Numbered from the stretch's first letter, positions 33,198 to 41,523 are shown. The stretch: 64,000 nt of DNA from a virus (IMGVR_UViG_3300030102_006261:78161-142160), one strand, 5' to 3'. The notes: generated by a model not told the origin, from the sequence alone. A program made the numbers and translations.

Positions 33198-33416
33198 TTA
33201 GTTAGTTTTTTCTTTCCATGTTTTTACAGTTATTATCACTAATACGATAATAAGTAAAATATACCATGGAATCCATGTGCGAGTTGCGGTTTCTGCGGCA
33301 ACCGCGATGTTATTTATTTTTTCCGGTTGTAGTGAGGGTTTAGCGTTGTTGATAACACGACCAGTTTCACAACCAAACAATAAAAGTAACGACATAAATG
33401 GAATTAAGTATTTCAT
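33198..33416 (-). CDS. Lipoprotein with C-terminal membrane segment, unimolecular-spanin-like
   Basis: 72 residues. N-terminal signal with lipobox 'LLLLFGC' (Cys16), about 33 residues of linker, then a strong membrane segment 'WYILLIIVLVIITVKTW' near the C terminus. That topology (outer-membrane lipid anchor plus inner-membrane segment) is the hallmark of u-spanins such as T1 gp11, which fuse the membranes at lysis. It is shorter than known u-spanins, so an alternative is a small two-anchor membrane protein. ATGA overlap with the holin-like gene supports a lysis cassette. Confidence 0.5.
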   Translation of the reverse strand: MKYLIPFMSLLLLFGCETGRVINNAKPSLQPEKINNIAVAAETATRTWIPWYILLIIVLVIITVKTWKEKTN

Positions 33417-33862
33417 GCTCTGTTTGCCGCAACTGCATTACCAAAGTAGAATCCTACGATGCTAATTAGAATTTGTCTATTTTCTTTCAGTAAAAGATAA
33501 CCATCTACTGGCTCTAGTGTGGTTGTTGTTTGTGATCCCGCCAAACCAAAGATATCCCACCACTGTCGTCCAGTCTCTTCTATTTCAACAACTGTTGGAA
33601 TTCCAAAGAATGGTAAGAGGAAGGGTGCTAGTATCGTACCAAATAATATCGCTATCACAATACCTCTACGCACCCATTTACCAGCACTCACTGATACGCG
33701 ATCGACTGCACCATCGTAATTTTCATTACTTGCTTTGTTTGCTTCTATTATACGATTGAAAACTTCAGCTTGCTCTTTTCTTCTTTCTGCATTCGATCGA
33801 AATAAGAAACCAACAAGACTACTTCCCACTAGGGACAAAAATTCAGCGGTTAAGAATTCCAT
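33413..33862 (-). CDS. Putative holin, three membrane segments
   Basis: 149 residues. Membrane segments at 'LSLVGSSLVGFLF' (N-term), 'GIVIAILFGTILAPFLLPFFG' (about 70-90) and 'ILISIVGFYFGNAVA' (C-term), with a charged helical stretch 'NAERRKEQAEVFNRIIEANKA' between the first two. Overall layout and the 'GFYFG' ending recall the GTA_holin_3TM family. Would permeabilise the inner membrane at lysis. Lies at the end of the late operon that starts at 39326. Confidence 0.55.
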   Translation of the reverse strand: MEFLTAEFLSLVGSSLVGFLFRSNAERRKEQAEVFNRIIEANKASNENYDGAVDRVSVSAGKWVRRGIVIAILFGTILAPFLLPFFGIPTVVEIEETGRQWWDIFGLAGSQTTTTLEPVDGYLLLKENRQILISIVGFYFGNAVAANRA

Positions 33863-34414
33863 TTACTTCCTCTTTTTTCTTTTTTTCTTTCTTCTTGATA
33901 AAAAAGTTTTTCTATCCATACCAAGGGGAATATCAAATCCCTGAATCGCATCATTCCTTGATGATATACCAACGTCTGGTCCAGCACCAAATGCGGCTGC
34001 ACCCATGGAGTTTGTTGCGATACCTCCAGCACCATTCTCTTCTTTCAGACTAAACATAATAGACTTTAGATTTTCAATGACATATTCTCTATCCGCTCCC
34101 ATTTTTTCGGCCTCCTCGGCAAGTAAACCGAGAGCGGTAGTGAAACCTCTTAACTTATAATTGATTGCCGGATTTGGAATCATCTCAAAAAGTTGTTTAA
34201 TTTTAAATACTAATTTCTTAAACGGAGTGACAATCTGTTTCTCCTCTGCGGTTAAGCTAGAGTATTTCTTAGTAAGGTCTCCCTTTTCGTTTATCAGCCC
34301 CTGTCTGTATGCATCAGTTTGCATGAATGGGGTGGTAAGCTCTTGTACAAAGGTGTATAAAGTGAACGCATTTATTAGTTCGGAAGCAGCCAAATTTTCT
34401 TCTATTCTTTGCAT
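33863..34414 (-). CDS. Conserved T4-like phage protein, unknown function
   Basis: 183 residues. 'LYTFVQELTTPFMQTDAYRQGLINEKGDLTKKYSSLTAEEKQIVTPFKKLVFKIKQLFEMIP' matches a conserved arrangement I know from marine T4-like phages ('L..PF..WDAYK.GIIDE.G'). C-terminal 50 residues are Gly/Ala-rich and end in a run of Lys/Arg (RRKKKRKKRK). The basic tail suggests contact with nucleic acid. Location within the late operon suggests a virion or assembly role. Confidence 0.55.
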   Translation of the reverse strand: MQRIEENLAASELINAFTLYTFVQELTTPFMQTDAYRQGLINEKGDLTKKYSSLTAEEKQIVTPFKKLVFKIKQLFEMIPNPAINYKLRGFTTALGLLAEEAEKMGADREYVIENLKSIMFSLKEENGAGGIATNSMGAAAFGAGPDVGISSRNDAIQGFDIPLGMDRKTFLSRRKKKRKKRK

Positions 34415-34791
34415 GTTATTTCCTTTAACTTTAGATCTATTCTGTGATCAGTCGATATGAGATCTAAATCTATTTCGGGTATTGTTTTTGGCATTAATTT
34501 TAAGTAACTCAAAAAGCTTTTTACCATTCCGTGGTATTCAGTGTCTAATTTGTGAAACAGTAATCTAGTGCATGATCCATATTTAAATACATTGTTTAGT
34601 ATTATAATGTGATTTAGTATTAACCTTATCTTTAACTCACCTGTTTTTTCAAATCTACTAAATAACCTTTTAATGTATTTTATTCTGTTTAGATCCTCTT
34701 GGAATTCGGCTTCACTTTCACAAGACGGGTTGTCATACATTTCACGAACAAATAAATCATAATTTTCCTCTTTAAGAGGTTGACTAAACAT
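34402..34791 (-). CDS. Conserved T4-like phage protein, unknown function (helical)
   Basis: 129 residues. 'SEAEFQEDLNRIKYIKRLFSRFEKTGELKIRLILNHIIILNNVFKYGSCTRLLFHKL' is a well-kept block in marine T4-like phages, in my recollection usually next to the gene family of the preceding entry. All helical; no catalytic motif seen. Overlaps the downstream gene by 13 nt. Confidence 0.55.
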   Translation of the reverse strand: MFSQPLKEENYDLFVREMYDNPSCESEAEFQEDLNRIKYIKRLFSRFEKTGELKIRLILNHIIILNNVFKYGSCTRLLFHKLDTEYHGMVKSFLSYLKLMPKTIPEIDLDLISTDHRIDLKLKEITCKE

Positions 34792-34797
34792 TCAAAT

Positions 34798-35367
34798 TCA
34801 TTCCTCTTCTTCTGGTGTCACCTCTTCAGAGTCAGTTTCTTCTTCTTCCATCTCTTCGGTTGCATCATCAATGCTTAGATCTAGTCTGTGTAGACCGTTC
34901 GGTGTTTCTTCCAAATTAATTGTAAGATTTAATCCAACACCACCTCTAGCATCAGAGATACCATCAGAGTTTATGAATCCATTTTTTAACAGATCATGAT
35001 CTGGTGAAGTTCCAAAAACACCACCAAAACGTGTCATTCTGTAAACCATAGGCTCACCGGTTCGCATAGCCATTTCACAGTCATTTTTAGCGGGATTGAA
35101 ATCAAAATCTAGTCCAATGATGTTCAGTTTAGATCTAAGAATTGACAGAGCTGCCTTTGGATCTAAGTATTCTTTTCTGCTAAACGCATTCAAGAAAGCG
35201 GATACTCTCTTTTTCTGACTATCCTTCTCTATTCGGTGAACACCTTCATCACTATGAATGGAGTTTGCTCCACCCGGAGCGGATGGTGTACCACCGAGAG
35301 CGCCACCCTCGGTATATTCCATTTCATGTAGATTTAAGCTGTTGGCGAGTTCCTTAAACTTTTTCAT
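34798..35367 (-). CDS. Unknown late protein with possible capsid-targeting N terminus
   Basis: 189 residues. The N terminus 'MKKFKELANSLNLHE' ends in Leu-x-Glu, as in T4 head proteins cut by the prohead protease. The C terminus is a strongly acidic tail ('TEEMEEEETDSEEVTPEEEE'), reminiscent of scaffold-like or internal proteins. Middle part 'LSILRSKLNIIGLDFDFNPAKND...YRMTRFGGVFG' unrecognised. ATGA overlap with the gene upstream. Confidence 0.5.
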   Translation of the reverse strand: MKKFKELANSLNLHEMEYTEGGALGGTPSAPGGANSIHSDEGVHRIEKDSQKKRVSAFLNAFSRKEYLDPKAALSILRSKLNIIGLDFDFNPAKNDCEMAMRTGEPMVYRMTRFGGVFGTSPDHDLLKNGFINSDGISDARGGVGLNLTINLEETPNGLHRLDLSIDDATEEMEEEETDSEEVTPEEEE

Positions 35368-36143
35368 CGATCTTCTCTCCTATAACGAGTTACTTCGTTT
35401 AGATTTTTTAGTCTACCATTATTTAGGTAATTGTAAAACTGCTCATTTTTTGATTTTCTCTTTTTACCCTTTTGCTTATTCTTTCCACGTTTTCTAGGAT
35501 TCTCACCCTTCGCTCGAATAGTAGCAATAGCGTAAGCCATGTCAGATACAGATCCTCGTGATGGCTTTAGATCACCTTTGTCGAGCAACTCTTTAGCAAT
35601 CTTGTCTCTTTTTTCTTGCTCTGCCTTAGTTAGTTTTCTTTCACTGAGCATCTCGCCTTGTGGGTCATATGAGTCTTCTACTTTACTACCCGCTCTCCAC
35701 TGACGACAGCTCCAGTATCCTGCTTTAGTTTTGTCTTTCTTTTCATCGCAATTGTGTCGAGCACGGAAATTTTTTCTTCTCTCTGGATCGTCTCTTTTGA
35801 TCTCCATGTTTGGATCACCGAATGAAACTTTGATGATATTGCCTTTTTGGTTGCGAACATACACGCCAAACTTTTTGTTACCACCACTTTGTCGGAAAGG
35901 TTTATTGAGAGTTACCTTCTTACCCTTGTACTCAGCTTCACTGATGTTTACTGACACACTTACTGTATCATCATAACGAAGACGAATTGAATCACTTTCT
36001 TTTTCCTCATCTAATACCTGAATTTCACAGAAACTTTTTGATATTTTATCAAGTGACACAAACTGATATACATCATTTTCTATGATAAAAATATCATTCT
36101 CAATTAAGTCACAAACTCTTTTTTCATAGTTTTTAGATTTCAT
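35364..36143 (-). CDS. Late protein with 'FGDPNMEIKRDDPERRKNFRARHNC' domain
   Basis: 259 residues. The central block 'KKFGVYVRNQKGNIIKVSFGDPNMEIKRDDPERRKNFRARHNCDEKKDKTKAGYWSCRQW' is a conserved domain present in many large marine phages and some large eukaryotic viruses. Two Cys, His and Arg residues could bind metal. An N-terminal beta part and a basic C-terminal part ('ENPRKRGKNKQKGKKRKSKNE') flank it. Exact biochemical role unknown. ATGA overlaps on both sides place it firmly in the late operon. Confidence 0.55.
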   Translation of the reverse strand: MKSKNYEKRVCDLIENDIFIIENDVYQFVSLDKISKSFCEIQVLDEEKESDSIRLRYDDTVSVSVNISEAEYKGKKVTLNKPFRQSGGNKKFGVYVRNQKGNIIKVSFGDPNMEIKRDDPERRKNFRARHNCDEKKDKTKAGYWSCRQWRAGSKVEDSYDPQGEMLSERKLTKAEQEKRDKIAKELLDKGDLKPSRGSVSDMAYAIATIRAKGENPRKRGKNKQKGKKRKSKNEQFYNYLNNGRLKNLNEVTRYRREDR

Positions 36144-36418
36144 TGTCTACCCCTTGCTGACATCTCTTCTAGCTCTTTTCTTATCCAGAGGAGATCGGTT
36201 TTTATTTCTGCTAGATCAGCCGCTAAGGTTATCCTAAAAGCTTCGGCGGTATCTAATCGTAGATCGAGTTGAGTTAATTCAGCCTCTATTGAATCAAGTC
36301 GCATCGAATAGTTAGCATCTTTTACCGCAACTTGCCAAAGCACGGAGGCTATGGTCAACCCCCACCCAATCAATACCGCATAGATTGTGATATTATTTTT
36401 TGCTGTTTCTTTTGTCAT
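36140..36418 (-). CDS. Membrane-anchored coiled-coil protein, inner-spanin-like candidate
   Basis: 92 residues: a single N-terminal membrane segment 'ITIYAVLIGWGLTIASVLWQV' (about 10-30) followed by a periplasm-sized coiled coil 'DSIEAELTQLDLRLDTAEAFRITLAADLAEIKTDLLWIRKELEEM'. This is the topology of an i-spanin, though no overlapping o-spanin frame is seen. Alternatively a simple membrane accessory protein. Overlaps the upstream gene by 26 nt. Confidence 0.45.
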   Translation of the reverse strand: MTKETAKNNITIYAVLIGWGLTIASVLWQVAVKDANYSMRLDSIEAELTQLDLRLDTAEAFRITLAADLAEIKTDLLWIRKELEEMSARGRQ

Positions 36419-39326
36419 GCTTTACTTTCTTTTTTTGTGGGGTTTGACCTGGTGTGTCCCTTAAGTATTTATTCAGTAATTCTGTAGTGCCCTCGAAGCC
36501 AGCTCCATACTCCTCGTTTGCTCTTTTTCTTTGACCATTGTCTGATCTATTTGCACTTCTACTTCTTACTCTTAAATTTGACTCTTCATTTGAGCCACCA
36601 TTACGTAAGGGTTTTTCGTGATCTACATCTTTACCCTGAAGAGCTTCTTTTCCCATTTGCTTTTCTTTTTTTCTTCTCGCCATAACTCTATCGCTGCGAT
36701 TAGCTCTTTGCTCGGGCTTTGAGTGGTAGTTATCGTATTCTTTTCTGTAGTTTCTATTTTTTTCAAGAACGATGAAATCAAACATTCTATCGATGTACTC
36801 GACCTCTTCATTTGTAATCATTTCAAAGTTCGGATCTATTGGGATTCTGACACGTCTACCATTTATCTCAAGCTCGTTGAATTTGGTAGATTTGTCCATC
36901 GTGTATTCTGTGAAGTCTATTGGCTCGGTATCAACACTTTCTACACCCAATTTCATAAATTCCATAAGTTTAAATACATCTTCACCAACGTTTTCAAGTG
37001 CAGCTCGAAGGTACTCTTGACTGTTACCAGATCCGTAATCTTTGAATTGTCCAGTGTATGATGGGTCAGTGTAGCTCATGGTCTGATCAGAATACCTTTG
37101 CACATCAGATTCAAATCCACCCATGTTATAACCTGCGGGTTCCGATTCCATGTAATCCATATCTGAACCTGCCCCACTAGCGAGTCCAGAGTCACCAACA
37201 CCACCAGTGTACTCTTTCAACGAAACCATATTTTTCAAACTGATTTTTTGTTCTTGTGTAACCATTGGTGGTTGGTATTTGCCCATGTGCATCTGTAACG
37301 CTGTTCTGAAGTTAAATGCTTGGGCCTCTTCTTCAGTTGCGGGATCATCCAAATCATAAAATGGCGCACTCAGAGCTAACATCATCTTTGGTGCTTGTGC
37401 AATTTTTTCAATATATTCATCCGTGATTGGTGTTAGATTTGTATTCGTACCATCTTTGTTTCCGCTAATAATTGAATTTGCGGATGCAATTGATTCTGGA
37501 CCGAACTTCAACTCTCCAGTTAAAGATTCACGCACAAATGATTTTTTAAAATCATTATTTTGTGTGAAGATATTTTCTATGTTTGATGAGATGTCAGTTG
37601 TAACTTTCTCAATCTCTTTCATCTCTGGAAGTTCTTCAATCGACTTTTGTTTTTCCCTCTCTGTTTTAGCTTGCATCGCGGTGATGTTTATAAAAGTCTC
37701 GCTTAGTCTCTTGGTGGTATCTTTTACAAACTTCTTAACTTTAGGGCTTTGTGCGATTGATTCACCAACCTCAGTCGTTGCTATTGCATTGAAAATTGGA
37801 GGACCGTCTGCAAGTGGATTGGATATGATTTTAGCCATACCAATTTTCATGGCTGCTTTTATTGTTTCCTCTGATGTATCTTTCTTACCTTTAGGTTTGA
37901 AATAAACTTCAGTGATTGGAGTTGAGTCAGTTCCACCTACTAGCTGCCAATTTTTATTTGTTTTTTCTGTTCCGGGTGTGAGAATTACCGCTTCGAAGTT
38001 TTGTGGAATCTTCTCCGTTAATTTTTCTATAGCTCTGAATCCAGCGGCCTCTAGAGTCTCACTCTCTCCGATTTTGGACAAGTCTGGATCGTTAAGTAAA
38101 CCACTAAACGGGTTGTTTTTTGTTGCAGAGTTCCAAGCATGTACGATACCTGCATCCAAATCATTCGCACCATGATCCCAATCTGGGAATACTGATCCCT
38201 TCCCTGTTATTTCTTTCCCGTCAGGTGGTAGTCTTGGTGGTTCGGGTGGTGGTGACATCATAAGAGGGTTCATGGGTGCCATCTGTGGATCAGCCGATAT
38301 TGCTTGCCCCTCGGGAGACATCTGTTGACCGCCTCCCATCTGAGGCGAATCCAAACCAAACATCTGAATTAGTCGTTTTGATGTTTTGGATTGCTCAAAG
38401 TCTGGTTCTTGCATTACGCTAAACGTGGTCTGGGGAGTAACCTCACCTCTAGGTGGTAAACCCTTTATGTTACCTGTAACTAGTTCATGCTTTTTGTAAC
38501 TGAAGTCTGCCTTTGGAATAATACGAAGCTTACCATCTTGTGTTGTTCTCACAATAGCGAGTTCTGGCCAGGGGTTAGTCTTCATTTTGTCTCTGGACGC
38601 AGCTCTGTCGGTTCTCTTGCGATCTCTGTCCACTGTCTCGTCGCCGTCAGGATTGCTTCTTGCGTTGTCTAGTTTCATCTGACGAGTGACTGGTTTTTCT
38701 TTTGTCATTTCTTGCTCTGACAATAGCTCTTGCACACCGTGATATGCGTCAGCAAATTCATAGAACTCCTCTAGATTGAACCACTCTGGAATATTTTCGT
38801 AATCAAAGTTTTCGTTTGTGTTCTGCATTTGTTTTATGAATTCCTCTTTGGTTTCGTCGCTCACCGGAGCCATCATGTCATTTACTTGTTTTTTATTTCC
38901 GGATCTCGCTGCATCACGCAGTGCAGTGCCAGAGTGACCTCCCAAGGTCTCTCTGTCAATGGAGTTTACATTGATATTTATGCCCCCAAAGTCTTTGTGT
39001 GATGCTATTCGTTTCATTTCAGCCTCTCTGTCATCACCTACATGGACGTTAACGGTGCTGAAATTATTTTCTCGTGCATGATCTACGGCATGTTCAAACG
39101 CATGGAATGCGCTTTTTACTGGAAGAACAGATGTTCCTTTGGGTGCTACTTCTTTTATTGCTTTTTGTCTGTGCTCTACTGTCAGGGGATATCGTGGATC
39201 CTCTGGATCGTGTTTTTGTGTCACAAAAACAAACTTGTTGTGATCCTCGGGCATTTGATTAAACACACCATGATGTGCCTTGGTGAGTCCATGATAACGC
39301 CCTACTGTAAAGCTAACTTCTGACAT
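36393..39326 (-). CDS. Fusion of nucleotidyltransferase-like domain and HNH domain (977 aa)
   Basis: N terminus 'FTVGRYHGLTKAHHGVFNQM' resembles the HxGH motif strand of cytidylyltransferases, with 'HSGTALRDAARSGN' as the later (I/S)SGTxxR motif (about 140). A long middle (200-880) is Pro/Met/Gln-rich and partly helical, without a known domain. The C terminus 'KEALQGKDVDHEKPLRNGGSNEESNLRVRSRSANRSDNG' is an HNH-type nuclease signature (DH...N...N). Starts behind an exact late promoter and heads the operon that ends in the lysis genes. Possibly a virion protein bearing two enzyme domains. Confidence 0.7.
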   Translation of the reverse strand: MSEVSFTVGRYHGLTKAHHGVFNQMPEDHNKFVFVTQKHDPEDPRYPLTVEHRQKAIKEVAPKGTSVLPVKSAFHAFEHAVDHARENNFSTVNVHVGDDREAEMKRIASHKDFGGININVNSIDRETLGGHSGTALRDAARSGNKKQVNDMMAPVSDETKEEFIKQMQNTNENFDYENIPEWFNLEEFYEFADAYHGVQELLSEQEMTKEKPVTRQMKLDNARSNPDGDETVDRDRKRTDRAASRDKMKTNPWPELAIVRTTQDGKLRIIPKADFSYKKHELVTGNIKGLPPRGEVTPQTTFSVMQEPDFEQSKTSKRLIQMFGLDSPQMGGGQQMSPEGQAISADPQMAPMNPLMMSPPPEPPRLPPDGKEITGKGSVFPDWDHGANDLDAGIVHAWNSATKNNPFSGLLNDPDLSKIGESETLEAAGFRAIEKLTEKIPQNFEAVILTPGTEKTNKNWQLVGGTDSTPITEVYFKPKGKKDTSEETIKAAMKIGMAKIISNPLADGPPIFNAIATTEVGESIAQSPKVKKFVKDTTKRLSETFINITAMQAKTEREKQKSIEELPEMKEIEKVTTDISSNIENIFTQNNDFKKSFVRESLTGELKFGPESIASANSIISGNKDGTNTNLTPITDEYIEKIAQAPKMMLALSAPFYDLDDPATEEEAQAFNFRTALQMHMGKYQPPMVTQEQKISLKNMVSLKEYTGGVGDSGLASGAGSDMDYMESEPAGYNMGGFESDVQRYSDQTMSYTDPSYTGQFKDYGSGNSQEYLRAALENVGEDVFKLMEFMKLGVESVDTEPIDFTEYTMDKSTKFNELEINGRRVRIPIDPNFEMITNEEVEYIDRMFDFIVLEKNRNYRKEYDNYHSKPEQRANRSDRVMARRKKEKQMGKEALQGKDVDHEKPLRNGGSNEESNLRVRSRSANRSDNGQRKRANEEYGAGFEGTTELLNKYLRDTPGQTPQKKKVKHDKRNSKK

Positions 39327-39347
39327 AATAACTCCATATAGCTATTA

Positions 39348-39355
39348 TATTTATA
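39348..39355 (-). promoter_or_regulatory. Late promoter motif TATAAATA (- strand)
   Basis: Exact late octamer read leftward, 21 nt before the ATG at 39326, with GGAG as SD in between. It begins within the T-run of the upstream terminator, so termination and restart are packed into about 40 bp. Confidence 0.6.
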
Positions 39356-39385
39356 AAAAAACCGGAGAGCCCCGAGGGGCTCTCC
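39355..39385 (-). terminator. Intrinsic terminator (- strand)
   Basis: Stem GGAGAGCCCC/GGGGCTCTCC (39364-39385) followed on the - strand by GG and seven T (39361-39355). Ends the transcript coming from the genes at 39498-41482. Confidence 0.8.
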
Positions 39386-39388
39386 TGT

Positions 39389-39491
39389 ATTCGTGTCAAG
39401 CTTTAAGGCTTTTATATTTTAAAGGGTTTGGACTGGATCACCCCCTATCCGTGTGCTAAAGTACTTTGAAAGACCTTAACTTAACACGAAT
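39389..39491. ncRNA. Candidate structured RNA around element copy 2
   Basis: ATTCGTGT (39389-39396) and ACACGAAT (39484-39491) form an 8-bp closing stem. Inside are AAGC/GCTT and AAAGTACTTT self-complementary segments and the 27-nt element. No ORF is supported in this 170-bp gap. Strand and function unknown. Confidence 0.35.
39430..39456 (+). repeat. 27-nt intergenic element, copy 2
   Basis: GGACTGGATCACCCCCTATC then CGTGTGC; one mismatch (C for T) to 30361-30387. Located between two - strand genes, just upstream of a terminator hairpin, and again outside coding sequence. Confidence 0.7.
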
Positions 39492-39497
39492 AGTGGT

Positions 39498-39623
39498 TTA
39501 GTCCTTATTCCATGGTAAGAATTTTTTAACCCAATTCCAGAGTGGAGTACCAATTAATGCGCCTGCTGCAAAAACTACTATGGTGAAAAAGGTGGTTCCT
39601 AATATGTCGTTAATCGCTTGCAT
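39498..39623 (-). CDS. Small membrane protein (41 aa)
   Basis: Starts at ATG 39623 with AAGGAG 8 nt upstream; a longer frame upstream lies inside the next gene. 'MQAINDILGTTFFTIVVFAAGALIGTPLWNWVKKFLPWNKD' has a single membrane helix and an amphipathic aromatic/basic tail. Antiholin-like or pinholin-like size, but function unknown. Confidence 0.55.
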   Translation of the reverse strand: MQAINDILGTTFFTIVVFAAGALIGTPLWNWVKKFLPWNKD

Positions 39624-39624
39624 T

Positions 39625-40092
39625 TTAATACTCCTTCTTTCTGCATGTGTACTTTTTGTGGTGTTTGCGCTTTCCTCGCGCAACCTCATACATTGCTGAT
39701 TTATTAAGTTTATGATCCCGGCAGAACTTACTGAAGTTTTCGATTTCAGTTTCGTTTCCTTCTGGATCCGTAATTATATATAAACTTTTTTGATTGGCAA
39801 CAGAATTTTTTATGGTATTTACGTCACCCTCAGAGAGCGATATCCTTGATTTAAATGGATCTATGGGATTTATTTGATATTTTTTCTTTTGATTTGTATT
39901 TTTTTTCTTTGGTATGGGTAGGATCTTTGGTTTGTTGATTGGGGGAAAATACTGGTACCAGCTACCATTGTGTCTGAATTCTCCACCATTATTTTCCACA
40001 TAAATTTTTCTTAATTGTGCAGCTCTGGTGTTATCATTAAATTTTGTCCACATGGCAGAGTGTTTTACGTTAATTAAATCATGTACATTCAT
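39625..40092 (-). CDS. Putative DNA-binding protein with NUMOD-like C-terminal motif
   Basis: 155 residues. C-terminal 'LYIITDPEGNETEIENFSKFCRDHKLNKSAMYEVARGKRKHHKKYTCRK' resembles the NUMOD-type helix-turn-helix modules attached to phage homing endonucleases ('L..FC+..+L..S.+...A.GKRKHHKGW'). N-terminal 'MWTKFNDNTRAAQLRKIYVENNGGEFRHNGSWYQYF' is a separate small domain. No nuclease motif is visible, so it may be a stand-alone remnant or regulator. Confidence 0.55.
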   Translation of the reverse strand: MNVHDLINVKHSAMWTKFNDNTRAAQLRKIYVENNGGEFRHNGSWYQYFPPINKPKILPIPKKKNTNQKKKYQINPIDPFKSRISLSEGDVNTIKNSVANQKSLYIITDPEGNETEIENFSKFCRDHKLNKSAMYEVARGKRKHHKKYTCRKKEY

Positions 40093-40472
40093 TTCGTATT
40101 TTCCATTTCACTCTTAATTCTCGTCAATAGTGTGTATGCAGCAAAAGTTCCATTTACTTCACGTTTAAATCTACTAAGTAACTTTCGTTCATCATCACCT
40201 TTCGTTTTAGACCATGAACGAAACCCCCTGTAGCTCAGTGGATATGATCTTGTTTTTCTGTACGATTGCACAAAATCAGCCAGTAATTTAGCTGCCTTGG
40301 GATTTGCATCCAATACTGATAGGAAACCAAATATTTCCCTAAACGTTTTCTTCAACAGGCCTAGATTAGATCCTATTTTTTTATCTTCTAATTTTTCGAT
40401 AGCGTCCCTGAGTGCTGATCTACTGAAAGCAGATGTCTCAAAATTGACTGAAGAGATTGGTGTGTTCTTCAT
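40089..40472 (-). CDS. Unknown helical basic protein
   Basis: 127 residues, ATGA-coupled downstream and overlapping the exonuclease-like gene by 35 nt upstream. Helical with basic stretches ('FVQSYRKTRSYPLSYRGFRSWSKTKGDDERKLLSRFKREV'). No family recognised. Co-expression with a nuclease-like gene hints at DNA metabolism. Confidence 0.5.
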   Translation of the reverse strand: MKNTPISSVNFETSAFSRSALRDAIEKLEDKKIGSNLGLLKKTFREIFGFLSVLDANPKAAKLLADFVQSYRKTRSYPLSYRGFRSWSKTKGDDERKLLSRFKREVNGTFAAYTLLTRIKSEMENTK

Positions 40473-41115
40473 GGTACTCTCTTATCGTTTCATATAATTT
40501 TTTAGTATAGTCTATTGTCCTACCGCTAAAGACTTGTGAGTTACCATCTTCACAACTAATCAGTATGTGGAAGTGTGGTATCTCCTCCTTGTATATGTCT
40601 TGCCACATAAGAGCATAAGCAGTCGCTTGTAGGTAGTAATTTTCAATGTCCCGAAGACGTTTAGTTCTCGTTGAGCCTTTGAAGTCTATGATCGATAACT
40701 TTCCATCATACTCAGCGACACAGTCCGCTCTACCAGCTAGACCCACCTTGTCACTCCACAAACCAGTTTCTAAACCTCGTATGTTGTCTATCTTGTCTAG
40801 TTCTGGTTTTAATTGATTGAATAGTGTCAGTAAACTATCGGGAATATCGATACACTCATCAGTAATTAGAAGATTATTGTAGAGATATCGCTCGATGAGT
40901 TCATGAAACTCATTACCCCTCACTGTAACTCTCTTGGCCTCTTTTGGATTTTTTCTTCTCCAACTAGCAAAGAATTTAGACTTCTTCCAACCAGTAACCG
41001 TAGTCACGCTTGGTAGATGCTTACCAGAGGGAGAAAGATAATATCTGCCGGTATCGGTGGTGACAGCAGATATATCTTCTAAAATCTTAGATTGTGTCAC
41101 ATGATTAAATGTCAT
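40438..41115 (-). CDS. PD-(D/E)XK nuclease (RecB/MGME1-like exonuclease)
   Basis: 225 residues. 'LPSVTTVTGWKK' and 'RGNEFHELIERYL' (helix with catalytic His/Glu), 'GLAGRADCVAEYDGKLSIIDFKGSTRTKRLRDIENYYLQATAYALMW' gives the D-x(n)-D/E-x-K core (Asp in GRADC, Asp-Phe-Lys in IIDFKGS) and the QxxxY motif of the Cas4/RecB/MGME1 group. Expected to process single-stranded or branched DNA ends during recombination-dependent replication. Confidence 0.8.
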   Translation of the reverse strand: MTFNHVTQSKILEDISAVTTDTGRYYLSPSGKHLPSVTTVTGWKKSKFFASWRRKNPKEAKRVTVRGNEFHELIERYLYNNLLITDECIDIPDSLLTLFNQLKPELDKIDNIRGLETGLWSDKVGLAGRADCVAEYDGKLSIIDFKGSTRTKRLRDIENYYLQATAYALMWQDIYKEEIPHFHILISCEDGNSQVFSGRTIDYTKKLYETIREYHEEHTNLFSQF

Positions 41116-41134
41116 AATAAAATTATATCAGAAT

Positions 41135-41482
41135 TCAGTCTTCAGTCAATGAATTATTATGGGCATTAAGTAAAGATTCGCCTAAGTGAACCTTGGCTTC
41201 GTCATCGAGGTTGTTAATTTCCTCCATGATCTTTGTGCTCATTTCATTGATCTGTTTATCATCGAACTCTACATTGAGGCTTTCCTCTACCGAGCCAATA
41301 TACTCTGCAATACCCTCAATCAATAATGAGTCAATGAGAACAGCTAACTCTTGAACTGCCTCATCAGTTTGTGTCGATTCTGACAGTTCTTGAGAAACAG
41401 TTTCCTCTTCCTCTTGAATGTCTCTGGTCATGATCTTTAAGGCAGTTTTTGCCAAATCTTTGGTTTTGTTATCTGAAAACAT
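41135..41482 (-). CDS. Small acidic helical protein, unknown
   Basis: 115 residues, ATG with AAAGGA upstream. Rich in Glu/Asp/Ser ('IQEEEETVSQELSESTQTDEAVQELAVLIDSLLIEGIAEYI'). Preceded by TATACATA (late-like). Scaffold-like composition but no recognised family. Confidence 0.5.
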   Translation of the reverse strand: MFSDNKTKDLAKTALKIMTRDIQEEEETVSQELSESTQTDEAVQELAVLIDSLLIEGIAEYIGSVEESLNVEFDDKQINEMSTKIMEEINNLDDEAKVHLGESLLNAHNNSLTED

Positions 41483-41512
41483 GGTTTTTTCCTTTAGTTT
41501 AGGATTACTTTA

Positions 41513-41520
41513 TATGTATA
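41513..41520 (-). promoter_or_regulatory. Late-like promoter motif TATACATA (- strand)
   Basis: 7/8 to TATAAATA, 30 nt upstream of ATG 41482; an SD (AAAGGA) lies between. Confidence 0.5.
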
Positions 41521-41523
41521 TGT

